Positions 17,851-32,100 of a stretch of DNA of 64,000 bases are shown piece after piece (the stretch's first letter is position 1; each line of letters opens with the position of its first letter). The DNA lies in contig OV121088.1 of the NCBI GenBank assembly GCA_921293015.1, forward strand, positions 62,001-126,000. The letters run 5' to 3'. This DNA comes from Phorcus lineatus. Lineage: Eukaryota; Mollusca; Gastropoda; Trochida; Trochidae. Both the position numbers and the translations under genes were made by a program. Below the pieces are notes generated by a model. That model had not been told where the DNA came from. It worked only from the letters and a program-made list of their open reading frames with translations, and searched no databases.

Positions 17851-20189
17851 TTTGGCTTCCCTTGTCTAACTCACTGAGCACATGCGTCACTGTTGTCTGG
17901 AGCACGCCGGAAATTAACGAATGCTGACGGAGTTAATCGTATGGTGGTTGCGTTCGAGAGATCATTCTGTTTACAGCCAGACTCGGGCATATCTAAAGTT
18001 CTTATGAGAGTGTGTAATTTTTATCTATGAAAAAACTACCCGCCATTTTAAAAAGCATTGCTTTATGTCATATTTAGCCTATATTTTAGATTTACCAATA
18101 TGTATTGATTCCCCCCCCCCCCACTTTTTTTCGAAATGTTTTTTTTTTTCAAAATGACTATTTTCCCCTTTCTACTACATATTTCCCAATAACTGCTCTA
18201 GTATTGTTACAAAACAGTTACTATGCACTACTCTGAGGGTAGAACTAAAACATCCAATCAAACAAGGAATTAAACTGACTTCAGTATTATGTCCTAATTG
18301 ATGATAAGATGGGATAAGCAGCCAGCAAGTTTCCTTTTTTTTTTTTTTTTTTTGTTACAAAATTTCAATTCAAGCCCCCCCCCCCCCCCGCCCCCCTCTT
18401 CAAATTCGCTCCTACGCCCCTGACTTATGGCTTTATTCCAAAGACGGCGCATGTCGTTTACGGTTGTCCAGACCACACATGTACTCCTAGACATCGCGAC
18501 CTAGGATTCAATCTTGAAAAGGACGTCTAGATACATTGCTGAACATAGGTAAAGACCAAATCTATGGATAGTCAACCTCTATTATACAATCAATACGATG
18601 TTTCGGCAGAGCATCTACTGATAGTGTTATCATTCCACTGTTATACCTACACATACACGTCTCATCCGTGTCAAAGCAATTGTACACTTGTTTGTTTCAT
18701 TATGTATGTGCCACCCAGCACGTTTAGTACCATGAGCTTTATTCAAAGACACGCTGCTCTGATAAAAACATTTAAAAAAATTAAAATTCATTTTCCATAC
18801 CCTCGGAGTCTTATATGTCACATTCCAATTTACATCATGTAATATCCACGAAAATTACCCTTGAAAGGGTTAATAAAGCAACAGCAGTAATACAGTACAA
18901 CAATGTTGCCACTTATCTCAGTAGTCCCTACTTTAATGAACAAATAAAAATATACCTGACATGTTATCAGCTGATATCGCTTTACTTCTAGTCTATTACA
19001 TTCGTCACGAATTTCATTCCATTTTTATTTGGCGACTTCCACCATATTAACTCGTATTATTATCACAGATGTACATCACTACCAAATGCAGAAACCTACT
19101 TAATTGGGAGATTTTACGTTCAAACAGACCTTTGACAAAACAGCTGTCAGGTCTAGTGATATTGAGTATATTACTAATTAATGCAAGTCAACATATAGAC
19201 ATATAAAGAGACACGGTAAGTTTAGATCTGCAAACTCTACGTAAGAATGTATGTTGAACTGCGCCACTTCCCAGTGGCAGTCTTCCTCCTGTGTGGTATG
19301 TATGTAGATGAATGTGACTTGATATGGTGAATGTAAAACTGAGGTCAGAAATAAGAGCACTGCTGCATGTAGTGTTTTATCAATTCAAATGATTTTGAAA
19401 CAAGATATGAAGCGCGACTTTTCAAATGTTGAATCTCAATATCAATCTACTGTTTACATCGTTTATCTAAAAATTCTCTTTAAAGTACTTTGTCATTTTA
19501 CGAAATAAAGTCTATACGTATAATGTAATGTACTTCCGTGTGATATCTTTAAAATTCCACAAACACGTGAATCATTTGATATGATACAAGTAAAAGTGGG
19601 TTTGATATCAATTCATGATAGGACTTTTGATGATTATTCCATTTCAAATGTCACACGAAACGTTTACTCATAGAATAAAGTTAGTGCACAGCAGGTACGT
19701 GAAGCAATGGCGATACACAATGGTTGCGTTACAAAAGTCTTTTACTCACTTATCTACATAGCTTTTTTGAATCATCGGATACTTCTAAATGACAATAGGT
19801 TGATTGGGAATCTTATCGTGGTATTTTTCGTGGAAGAGAAATTCAAGGAGTACATTCCCGTTCATACAAATATACTATGAGTACATGATTGTTACATAAC
19901 CCAGTTGAAACATGGTACTGAGGACAACATTTTGGTTGAATGAGGTTTTACAACTAGATAAATGAGAGCGTATACTGGGTTAGATAAAACAAGAATGTCA
20001 AGTGAAATCATTCATCTGTGTTACGAGTGTGAAAAGCCTTGTTACGGCATTACAAGGCATTGTTGATTAGTCTTATCACAAATCATTTGTCCCGACAAAT
20101 CAATGAATTAAAATGTAAGCAAAATGTTGCGATTCTCTTAGAAAAAGTGTATATATTTGAATATCTGTTGTATTCTTATCTTTATACAG
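17851..20189. other. SRSF10 5' flank and upstream region of the peroxidase
   Basis: The first 130 bp upstream of the SRSF10 ATG are the likely 5' UTR and promoter. Beyond them lie poly(C) and poly(T) runs (18112-18122, 18338-18353, 18376-18398) and featureless sequence. The peroxidase start codon and signal peptide should lie here or further left within an intron, but no exon could be fixed with confidence. Confidence 0.35.
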
Positions 20190-23100
20190 CGGTTACACAA
20201 GGTTCTGGCGAACTGCGACGATCGAAGTAAGCATGAAATACTCAATAAATCATTAATTAATTATATTGTTTTATTAATTCGTATTCTTTATGAGTTTAAT
20301 TAGGCCCAATTCGACGACAGGGTACCCTACGAGGGGTATCTGAGTAAAATTAATCATGAGCCCGAACTTTCTTTTGTGAGTACCTTAGTTTAATGTCTAA
20401 ATCAGTGCATTTTGAACAATTCATAAATTGTATTCCAATTGTTTTTTTAAAACTTGCCAATACTTAGTAGTTGAACCTATCTAGTTAAGGCTAGCCGTTA
20501 TGTTATTAAACGTCCGTCATTAGATTGGTGATGAAGTTTATTCTGATCATCTATAGTTCAAATTTCAACAATCATGATATCGCCTCGCAAAGTTTACATT
20601 TCCTTGTCTTATGGTTTAAATATTGTGTGTCATCGTAAGCCGGACGTAGAGAGGTGTACATTGGTGATATGTTTGTAGAGAGGGGAAAATTGGTTATGTT
20701 TGATGGTTTTTTTCGAAATTACATTCAGAAAAGACAATTATCACAGGTACATTTGCTTTGAATGTGTACCTTGTGTATACAAATAAAGAAGTTCAAACAA
20801 CATTGTTTCATTTACACGATTATGTTAACGTATATCATTGCATTTTTGCGTTGCACAGTGCGGGGTCAGAGTGGCGAGTGTTCACATATTTCTATCTATT
20901 ACTGAACATTTATGTGAATTCTCATTTATTCACACTAGAAACCTCCTTGTTAAAGGCAGCATTGCACACCAGTATCTTGTAAACACAACGAACACGCAGA
21001 TACGTCATTTATTACTAACGATACGAGTCAGCCAATCCACCTCGTAAGTTATCCAGCAAATATACATGTACGTTTTCACGTAATAACGTTGACTTTAAAA
21101 GGCCGGAAGTATTTAATGCAACGTTGCATTGGGGGGTTCTCACTGTGCAGGCACCTTTTGTTTAGAGGTTCAGAGCCACTGAGGCATGTCAGATGGTTAA
21201 ACAATAGGCCTGTACGGGAGTCGTATCAAGAAATAAAGCTAGCATTTACACAGCATATACATTCTATTTCAAAATAAATAAAAGTATTTTATCAACATAA
21301 CAGTTTATTACATGTTTCACAGTGACTTTTACACATTATATGTCATAGCATTTACATAGCATAAACATTCTATTTCAAAATAAATAAATATAGACTATAT
21401 ACAATATATATCTTCTTCTATCTATGTTTCCATATTAAATTTTCAATGAAATTATAGTCCAACAAAGTGAGACACTGCATCTGCGTGCAGCAAGGGGGTC
21501 TTGGCACCAGTCAGGAGGAGATGCTTCTGCCGTTGGATCTCATGGTCCAGGTTCCTATATTTCTTCTTCTTAGGGCGCTGCTTCCCCCCTACCCACATCT
21601 GAGCTATAGTGGTGTCAGTGTGGCTCTGCTCCTTCTTCATGAGATCGATAAACCTGTACAGGTTTGGATGTTTTGGTCCACGTGTGGCTAGTCTGGAGTG
21701 CCACCCTTCAACGTGGTTCGTTGTTCTGGCGCCATCGGTGTTGAAGTGGTTCCAGACGGACCTGCCAGGACTCTCTACCCACTGCTCGGTGACATAGTCG
21801 GCAAATTGTTGGATGGAGGGGTCGTCGAGGTTTACACTGTCCAAAGCATTCATCCACACGTCGTCAATGTCTTGTGGTCTTACTAGGGGTAGGGCGGAAG
21901 CACGTTTCACAAACAGGGTAACGTCGGGGTCGGCGCCGAAACGTGCTTGGAGGCCACAACGTTGAACGTTCCGCCATATCGCCTGTCTGAATTGAAACAT
22001 ACACCCCTTGAGCTGGCATTGGAACACGTCTTGGATGGCATTCTGGGCGGCTGTCTTAACATTTCCATTGCTGACTGCAGGTCAGATAAGTACGAGTATT
22101 CTTTATTTGTACGAGTATGTCCTCATATACCCCAAAATAGCTAATTCGAAAGCGTGCAATAGTGCCCTCATGCATCATGTTAACCATATACTTGTTATTT
22201 CGGTGTATAAACACTTGTCTCCGTATCTTGTGTGTACAGCTTGGAGATAATACAGATACAGTTATGATACACAGTACACAAGGTTACGAAACGAAACAAA
22301 AAGTATTTCGCTCCAGAAAACGATCTTTAACCTTTTCAAAGATATTGATTTTTCCCTTCAGAAGTTGGATTCTGCATACTAGTCAATTTGTGAAATTTCC
22401 ATTCATATCTTTGTCATATTATTATTGTAATCACATCACATTTGTCCGTGAGCAAAGCAAGGTGTTGATAATTTCTTCATGCCTCAGTACACAAAAAGCC
22501 TTCAGTAAACACATCATTTGATAATTTCCCAAGTATTCGTTATTGTGAACCAAGATTGGCTGTCTCGTTCCGCGTTCGTTTGGTTTTCTCTTCCTCTCGA
22601 TGTACACCTCTCTACATCCGGTGTACGATGACACACCGTGTTAATTCAGAAACAAAATTTAGTTTTAAATTAAAGCATATGGATGATATTCCAGACGCCA
22701 GACGTCTGCGCTGTGTGACCCGACCGAGAAGTATCGCCAGCCTGACAGTTTCTGTAACAACCTGAATACCCCGGAACAGGGAGCGGCCTTCGATATACTG
22801 TCTCGCTCTCTACCCCCGGCGTATGAGGATGGTTAGTGATACATCATATTCTAACCCTAACCCTACCCTAAAACAAGGGCCTTCAGTAACATGCAGTGTA
22901 TAGTCTAACCATAACTCTTACCCCGAAACATGTATAGTCTAACCATAACTCTTACCTCGAAGCATGTTTAGTCTAACAATTACTCTTACCTCGAAGCATG
23001 TATAGTCTAACCATAACTCTTACCCCAAAACATGTATAGTCTAACCATAACTCTTACCCCGAAACATGTATATTCGAACCATATAGAAAGGATATAATTT

Positions 23101-26100
23101 TGAATGTTCACACACTTTAATTTGCTAGGAATAAATTTTAACATGGATCTTAACACCATAATTGAAAGGAGCTATTAAAACCAAATTGAAAAAACCTAAC
23201 CCGAAGATGAATATTTGATCATCCCGTTCTTCAATTCCTTCTGGTAGAAATACTTAATTAGAATCCCTTTTGCTTTCACAGTTGAAACATTTATTTTTAT
23301 CCCTTCCACACCCACCGAAGTAACTACTGGAAAGGTTACAAACATCTTGTTTAATTTCATATTGAAATGAAAGATGAATAAAAAACCCACTAAAACTGTT
23401 AAACCCAAATCAAGTTGGGACCAGGTGACCAGGTGGTAAGAAATGTTCTTTATACGCAGACATTGAAATGGATAAGTAATCTTATTATTAACGACAATCA
23501 TTGGAGTTATATTGACATGAATTATTTACCACATCCATATTCCATCTGGTCTGGCAGTTCAAAACATATTAAGAAAAGCTGGATTCTCAAATTGTCAGGT
23601 TCAATACAAAACCCTGTCTTTCCATTTACGTATTAACCACTCAATGAACACGCCTGCGGGGAATAAGCTTTTATATACTCTTTTAAAGTCTTCATTTATA
23701 AATCTACTATGTTATTCCAAATGAGAACGTGAAATGAACGGATGAGTTTTAGTATTATTCCAAACAAATGTAATAAAAGTATTGAACCAATGTGGTTGCA
23801 TTATAGGAATGTCCACAACCTTCTGCCAACAAAATGTCTACTTTACAGAATAAAATACACGGATTCATGTCCTTGCTCAATGTTTCTAAAACACAAGAAG
23901 CCATAGAACATCTGCTCTTGAACTGTGAACTCATGTCAACAATATGGTCCCATGAAGAAAATTTCTCCTAAAGTTTCAAGTAACAATGAAGTTTACTATT
24001 GAACATTTTTGGATTAAATGGTGCTAATAATAATCCTTTAAATGAAACTATAAAACAATACATATTTTAATGTGCTCTTGGAAGCTTTCAACTTCCTCAA
24101 AAGAGAAATTATTAGATACTTTCATATTACCAAATGTGTTCTTTTATCAAATGACACTGAGCAGTTGAATGTTACGTTTTGGTCACGGTTGCATTTCTAT
24201 TTGAGTTAGATTTATATTTACCAATGATTTTGTACACTGTGATGTTTGCTGACCTGTTGTGTGACGGTGTATGTTTGTAAAGCAATAGATGGAATACAAA
24301 AAAGGAGGGCATTGAAAGGTTCGGCCTGATGTTAATGAGATTGATGCTTTACAAGGGCGATGAACCTCTTATCTTTAGGATAAGTCGGGATGAAGTCGAT
24401 ATGTTCCCCCATCAGGTGTTATAAGTTATAACTTATAGTATAATGACATCCTGAATATAAATTCATAGAAATATAAGTCATCGAGAAAATCATCAGAGAT
24501 ACATCATGCCTGAAATTCCGGCGTTCCGCAGGGAAGGGGTACCCACGCCAGAAGGGAGTGGGAGGGGGACCTCTGCCCCACCCCCGTGAGATCAGTACCA
24601 CCGTGCACATGGAGAGGAAGTTGGTGGACGGGACTCACACAACCATGCTCATGCAGTGGGGGCAATTTATCAACCACGACATGATCGCTACGCCTAACAC
24701 GACAGGTAGTCGGTTAAGTATTCAATTCTTACATTATCAAAGTAGAGTTTCAGAAGGGTTAGAAACGGCTAATATCCAAGTACTTAAAGTACTTACAGCT
24801 CATAGAATAGTGATGTTAGGACTCATATCCAAGTATTTAAAGTACAGCTGATAGAATAGTGATGTTAGGACTCATATCCAAGTATTTAAAGTACAGCTGA
24901 TAGAATAGTGATGTTAGGACTCATATCCAAGTACTTAAAGTACAGCTGATAGAATAGTGATGTTAGGGAAAAATTTTCTCAGGCTTACATGGTCTTTTTT
25001 TAAGTGTTCTTGATAATGAACTGAAAATCAAGCAAGACTGTTGTCGAAGATGACAAGAGTTGTGAGCTCGAATGACAGAATTTGAAAGCAAATGTAAGAA
25101 TTAAGGGTTCCGGGTGAGAAGGTCACGGCGAGTTGTTCCATAAGATGGATAAAGTCTTCTCATACCGTTGATTGATATCGTGTACTTCTATCGACTGAAA
25201 TTGACATAAGGTTCTGGCAGCTTAGAGGACTTCCTGAACTCAATCAATGTTATAAACAACCATCTCCGAGTCAAAGCTTCTGTTCAACATTTTATAATGA
25301 TGTGTGATATATTTCTGATATTCTTTTAAATATATATTTTTGAAATACCTAAAGAAGATTTTTTAATGATGAGTAAAAAATATTAGATTTTTTTGTCTGC
25401 CACCTGCCCTGAACTAAAGATGAGTGCGCCTTAACGAAACACACCTACAGGTAATGATCCACTTGTTCCAGATTCGGAGGGCGACATCACTGATTGTTGC
25501 AAGATCAACACCGATGTCACTAACGAGTAAGTCTTGCAGTCTTGCCAAAGAATGTTTCAACGTAAACACCAATACAGTGATTAAACAACTACGTGTGGAA
25601 GTTCAGAGTTCGATGTACGACAATGGAACATTGAACAACACAGTCAATAATAAAGTTCTTTACATATTAGAACAGTTACATACCAAAAATAAACTGCTGC
25701 CTTTGTTTTTACATATAAATATGGGAGTTTATACACTAAAGTACAAAAGAAAGTACACATCCAAAGATGTTCTTATTCTGATTTGATTTTTGACAAAATA
25801 GATTAAAAAATGTTTTATCCTACTGTAACGAATGGAAACAATAAAAACATATAACCCAAACGCAACTGAGGCCAATCAGTTGACGGAAAAGGGATTTTCA
25901 GAAATCACGATATTTTCTTTGCACGTGAATTGCACACGCTAAGAGTATAAAAAGCGTCACCATGACGTCAATGGCATCGACGGTGTTGGGGCACCATATC
26001 AACAGGAACACTGTCATAAGACGTCTTCGAGCTACCGGTATTCGGGCATATCGACCGTTCCGCGGAATGGCCTTGACCTGCGAACATCGCCTCAATCGTC

Positions 26101-29100
26101 TACGCTGGGCAACGAGAGTAAGTCGCTGGCTACGTCATGAAGTGATCTTCAGCGACGAAAGTCGATTCAACCTGTTCCAAGCGGATGGTATAGTGAGAGC
26201 ATAAAGACGTAGAGGCGAGAGATAGGCTGCAGCATGTGTTCAAGAAATTGTACCTTATGGCGGTGGCAGCGTCATGGTCTGGAACGGGAGCTGTGGAGAC
26301 CAGAAGACAGATTTGATGACAATTCGTCAGACCCTCATAGACCTCATACCGCCAGGATCACCATGGACTTCCTAAACCGACCAAACATCCAGGTTTTGCC
26401 TTGGCCATCACCCTCCCCTGACTTGTCGCCGATCGAGCATCTATGGGACTTAGACGTCACCCAAAGCAACCAGTCACCATACAACAGCGATGTGTTGAAT
26501 GTATTGAACAAAACAATCCAACATACCCTTGCAATGTTTGAAAATGGTTCACTATTAATATCAAACATTTTATATGCTCGACATTTTGTCCTGTTTTCTT
26601 TTATAACCAAATTCCTTGGGTGTGTACTTTCTTTTATACTTCAATTTATAATTGGGTTTTCAGACTTTCCAGCACTAGTCATGGCCATAAGCATAACCAA
26701 TACACATTTGCAGTTACATTTGATACTTAATATTCGTTCAAAATAATTCAATCTAATTCAATGTCGGAACACTTATAATATTGACTTTGTTCCCAGGGTT
26801 GTATTGGAAGACAAACCTTATTCACATGGAGCAATATGCAAGTGGCAAGGTGATACACGGTGTGACCACTGGACAGTCTGTAGGCTTCGCAAACGTTGGG
26901 CGATAGGCTTAGAACTTTAATTTTGAAGACTTTTTTTTAAATTATGAAACTTTAGAGAGGGCAGGACAGCAAAGTGGTTAGAACGTTCGGCTTCGGATCA
27001 CGAGATCTTGGGTTCGAATCCCGCTAGGGGCTCGGCAACTTTGTCTGCTGTAGAGAACGGTTCTACAGGCAGTATAGTTGTGATGCAATACTGCATTGAA
27101 TTTCAGCGAAGTACCACCCTTGGTTCCAGTCGATGCTCGCAGGTATCACCGCAATGCATAGCCACATTGGTATTGCGGACTTTCTCCCAGCAATCATACT
27201 AACAGCCTTGATATAAGTGAAATACTCTTGGAGGCGGCTTTAAACCCCAAATCACCCCAACCCCTATGTAACTGACGACTTAGTCATACTTAGCCTGTGC
27301 AACTAGACCTCGGTCAGATCATAATTTTATTATAATACGATACTCTTCCTTCTAAAACAATAATCTTTAAAAATTGTGGGATCTTTCATAAAATGTTTCA
27401 ATTTCAAGTTCATTTTAAACACACCCCTTAGTTTAAGGGTATGTTTCACTTTGTTTCAGTTTCCTTTCACCTTTGTTTCAGTCCATCGTCCGACTGTTTC
27501 CCGATCCATGTAGGGGAGGATCCGTATTTCAACACTGGTCGATGCATCAACTTCGTCCGCTCCATAACCGCACCCGGAACGGGACAAAGTCAAACAAGTA
27601 TGCAATGATAAAATACATTATATTTATCACTTCTATCCTCCTGCGAGAGACTAAAACTTGTCCATGCACAGACTTGTAAGTAATAGTAAAGCTTATTTCG
27701 CTATCGATTTCGTTACCGAACTACATCAGAAATATCTTATAACCGACCCTTTGTTTGTTGATTATTGAATATTAATCATATACGATAATGTAGGAAAACA
27801 AATCTATATAATGCAATGGTAATGGTAGCTGATACATGTCAACTCAAAGAAAGATAGTGATACAGGAAAAGAAACGAAGAAGATGGTAATGTCGATATTA
27901 CTAGATCCCATAGACTTGTTCATTGATTGGAAGCTATTTCAGAGCCAAGAGAAACGTTCAACGCTGCCAGTGCTTTTATCGATGGCTCGCATATCTATGG
28001 ACCCTTCAAACAGCTGGGGGACTTGCTGAGGAGCGGGACAGGTAGACGCGGGATCCTTGCAATGATAGGGACAATACAAGTATACATAATAATATTTCCT
28101 TCAGGGAACATTCTACGTCTGCTTTCAACTCACCCTAGATAGCTGACATAAGGGGTGAAGAAGGCGGAATTATTGCTTTGGTCGTACTGGGGTCAGCAGA
28201 ATGATTGTTGTCGTCATACTGGGGTCAGCGGAATAATTGTTGTTGTATCGAGGTCGAGAGAATGATTGCTTTCATCATACTGGGGTCTGCAGAATGATTG
28301 TTGTTGTAGTATCGAGGTCGAGAGAATGATTGTTTTCGTCATACTGGGGTCAGCAGAATGGTTATTTTGTAGTATCGAGGTCGAGAAAATGATTGCCTTA
28401 TTCATAATGTGATCAGCAGAATGATTGCTTTCTAGTACCGAGTTCGACAGGATAAAAGATAATCCTAATAAAGTCCTGGAAATATATGAAATATATATAT
28501 GTTAAAATGATTTCAATATTCCCACTGTGCAACCTAGGGGAACGTACCTGTATTAACTATATGTACAATAAAGCATTCTATAACACGGATGCTCTCTCAC
28601 TGGAACTCCATTGAACAGTCTGAAGTTGTCATCACGCGACGTGAGAACGTACATTTAGAGCTTTATATCTCCAGGGGGTCTACTGAGGGTGAAAAAGGTG
28701 AGAGGCGCGGCCTTTCCTCCACAGGACACGCCAGAAAAGTGCTTCGAGGGAAACAAACCTGAGAGCTTCTGCTTTCTCACCGGTACGTAAATCTAACATA
28801 TATCTTTATAAGGGTCACCATATGACGATATGGTCTCTGATGATCGTTTAGTTCTAGGTTTTCCATAACTATGGCAATATCAGTGTTTCATGATTTCATC
28901 AATTTGCTGATGAATATCTTGGCAATAGAAGGTGATACTTATTTTGGTATCTATTCGTCAATTTCGTAAAAAATTTAATATATATTTTGTAAGACTCTCT
29001 GGAGAGTCAAATTGGCTATGTAGTATTTTCAGTTTTTAGTATATATTAGTTCTGCCTTGGCAGTCCTAGATTGTCCGTTGGGTTCAGCAATGGCTGTACA

Positions 29101-32100
29101 TTCTGAGTTATAGTTAATACCCGATGGTTAAAGGTTAACAATTCCCAATAGCAAAGGATTAAAGTTCTGAAAAAAGGTCTTGCAATCATCTTCAACACTA
29201 TCTAAATGTCAAAAGGATTTCTCCACCTATTCCTGTGCATCATGCTTTTTTATTAAGATGATTCGATGACTATGGGTCTAGTGTCCGGTATTCGATCACC
29301 TGTCACAAGATGGATATCACTAAAACTTCTTAATATCGGGTGTCCCCATCTTGATGCATCAGGTGACGCCACACGACGTCGTATAGAGTTTGTAAGTCCT
29401 TTATCACATGATCTTGCGCCATTCTTCCTGCGAAGCGCGACTCAAGTCCTGTACTGTCAATGGAGGCTGTTGACGTTGTCGAATACGGCGCTCGAGGCAG
29501 TCCCACGGATGCTCTATCGGGGACATATCCGGAGATCTCTCTGGCCATGCAGGGAAAAACATGCACAAGTTCCTTGTAATGACAGCAGTGTGGGATGGGG
29601 CGTTGTCATTTTGGAACATCGTCTTTTGGTTCTGGCGGATAAAAGGAACAACGACGAGTTGCAGAACCTCATCAATATACCGGCGGGCTGTCAAATTAAA
29701 AGCAACTGTAACAAGATCCATCTGCCTGTCCCCACAAAATCCTCCTCACACCACAAAACCTTCGCCTCCATAAGGTGCAACCTCTGCGACGCAACGACGT
29801 GACGTTCTCTCACCACGCCGCCTGTAGACAGGTATCCGACCGTCGGGCTGGTTGACCTGGAATCTGCTCTCATCGGTGAAAAGCAATCGCTGCTGCCATT
29901 GACGAACGGTTCTCGCCCAAGCAAGTCTTCGATGTCGATTTTCATGCGTTAAAGTTATCCCTAGCCCTCTGTATGCTCAATAGGCTCGTATACCGTGTTG
30001 ACGCAGTCGTCTGGTCACTGTCCATCTGCTGGATGGTTCAGGCTGTGTGCAGCAGATGACGTCACGGTTAGGAATCTGTCTGAAGCACTCGTAAATGTCT
30101 GTCTTCATTTGGGGTGGTCACATTCGGTGCTCAGTTGAAGCATCCCGATTGCTCGCTCTCACAGCTATAACGTTAATCTTGGCATGTTCTTCCTGTCAAA
30201 ATGTAACCGATGCCCAAGAACATTTAAGTGGCTGCTTTATATCTACGATCAGACGAGTATTTTCTGTACATACGGAAACTTTCACTGATTTAAGACATTT
30301 TTCTCGCGAAGCACGTGCATCCCATGTTCTCTTTTTGTAATGTCATCCAGTTGAATGTTCAGGCGACCTGTTCCTGACACTTGAGTTACATAAACGGTCA
30401 TTAAATAGCAAATGACAAATAAAAGTATTTTTCGGACTTTCTTTCTTCTTTATATTTCTCTATGTGTCTGTTTTATTTCCTGTTTGTTGTCACTACTTGT
30501 CGATGAAATAACACCATTTAGGAAGTTTGATATATTTGACCCCAACAGCATACTCTGTGCCCCTTTAAGTAATGCTGCTCCTTGACTTCGTAACAAACTT
30601 CTCCATGTCATCAAGTTGTAGATCCCTTTCAGTGTCTAGTCTGACAGATACAAGTTATTTTCGCGTATATGAAAGATCGCATTTTCACAATTATAATGGT
30701 TCCCTAGGTGATATACGCGCGAATGTGTTCGCTGGTCTCGGTGCTCTTCACACCATCCTTCTCCGGGAACACAACCGGGTGGCGAGGAGACTGTCCAGCA
30801 TCCACCCGGGGTGGGGGGACGAGACGCTCTTCCAGGAGGCCAAGAAGATTGTGGTTGCAGAACTACAGGTACAGTACAGTACAGTTACACTGCCCACCAG
30901 CCACTTCTAGCCACCAGGGGAAGTGGTGGTGAATTGTCACTGGAAATTTTCAACGCCCTAGATTTGGTGTTTAAAGATGAATATGTTGTCCTATTCAATA
31001 CACAGTAGCTTATAATGGACACTAACGAAACAAATAGCATGAAAATAACGGAAAGTCTCTTCAACGAGACTTACTAAACCAAATTAAGTTTGTTACATTT
31101 CTTTATCATTTCTGTATCCTTCATATCCAGTCACTATACTTAGTCGATGATTGTTGCAGATCATCACGTACCGAGACTGGCTCCCCATGGTCCTCGGCCC
31201 CTACTACACGGCTCTCTACAGCATCAACGACAGCTACGAGTACGACCCCAGAGTGAACGCACGTATAAGTAACGTCTTCGGCACGTCCGCCATGAGGTTC
31301 GGCCATTCGATGATTTCGGATAAACTACGGATCGGCGGCAGGGACGTATTCGTAGCAGATCTCATTTCGACAACCAGAGAGGTGATCAAGAGCGTGGAAG
31401 ATGTTCTAAAGGCCATATTATCTGGCGACAATCACAAGGCAGATCCATGGTTTGTTAACGACATGACGAGGTTCATGTTCCAGACGAAACCGACTGTTAA
31501 AGACGGTTACGACATTGTCAGTCTCAACTTACAGCGTGGTCGCGACCATGGCGTCCCCGACTACAACAAATGGCGACAGCACTGTCAACTTGGCCGGGTC
31601 AGCGGGTTCACTGATGAGGTGTTCTACACTAAAAGTGCGGTAGATATGAAGAAGATATATAAAGAGTAAGCGTTGTGTTCACATGGGTGCACCTTTGAGC
31701 AACAAGTAAAGCTATCTGCAATACATTTGAAATCGCGATTGTTTAGATCTGATGTTTATAATATTAATAAGAAAATCTTTAAATGTGTTAAGATAATTAA
31801 AAGCGTTTCAGTATCTCTTTAATGCTACCTTACTAGACATGACGAGATTGATTTAAAATGACCGTAACTGTTGCTGCAAACCTCGATAACATCAGTTGTA
31901 AAGTAACATTTGCATCTAGATTGTTCGTCCGATCTTAATGAGATTGATGTGCTAGTAAATATATAGGCCTATTTAGTGAGTGAGATGCGCTTGCATAGAC
32001 AGACAGACAGACAAACATTTTATTCAGTATAAAGGCCAAAGGCCCATAATACAAACTACATTTCCAATAGTTTTACAAGCGCACATAAAAGGTTACAGGT

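Larger units (their letters stand above)
20625..22637. repeat. Inverted pair of 39-bp repeats flanking a nested transposon cluster
   Basis: Positions 20625-20663 (GTGTGTCATCGTAAGCCGGA...) and the reverse complement of 22599-22637 agree at 35 of 39 positions. They bracket the family B element and the Mutator-like fragment. They may be TIRs of a larger outer element. No TSD was recognised. Confidence 0.45.

Noticed and set aside
22852-22875. Telomere repeat
   Set aside because: Only about two CCCTAA-like units occur. It is more likely the worn start of the 34-bp minisatellite.
26990-27030. tRNA gene
   Set aside because: A and B boxes are present, but no cloverleaf closes and the body and end match a second copy at 40.5 kb. 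It is a SINE.
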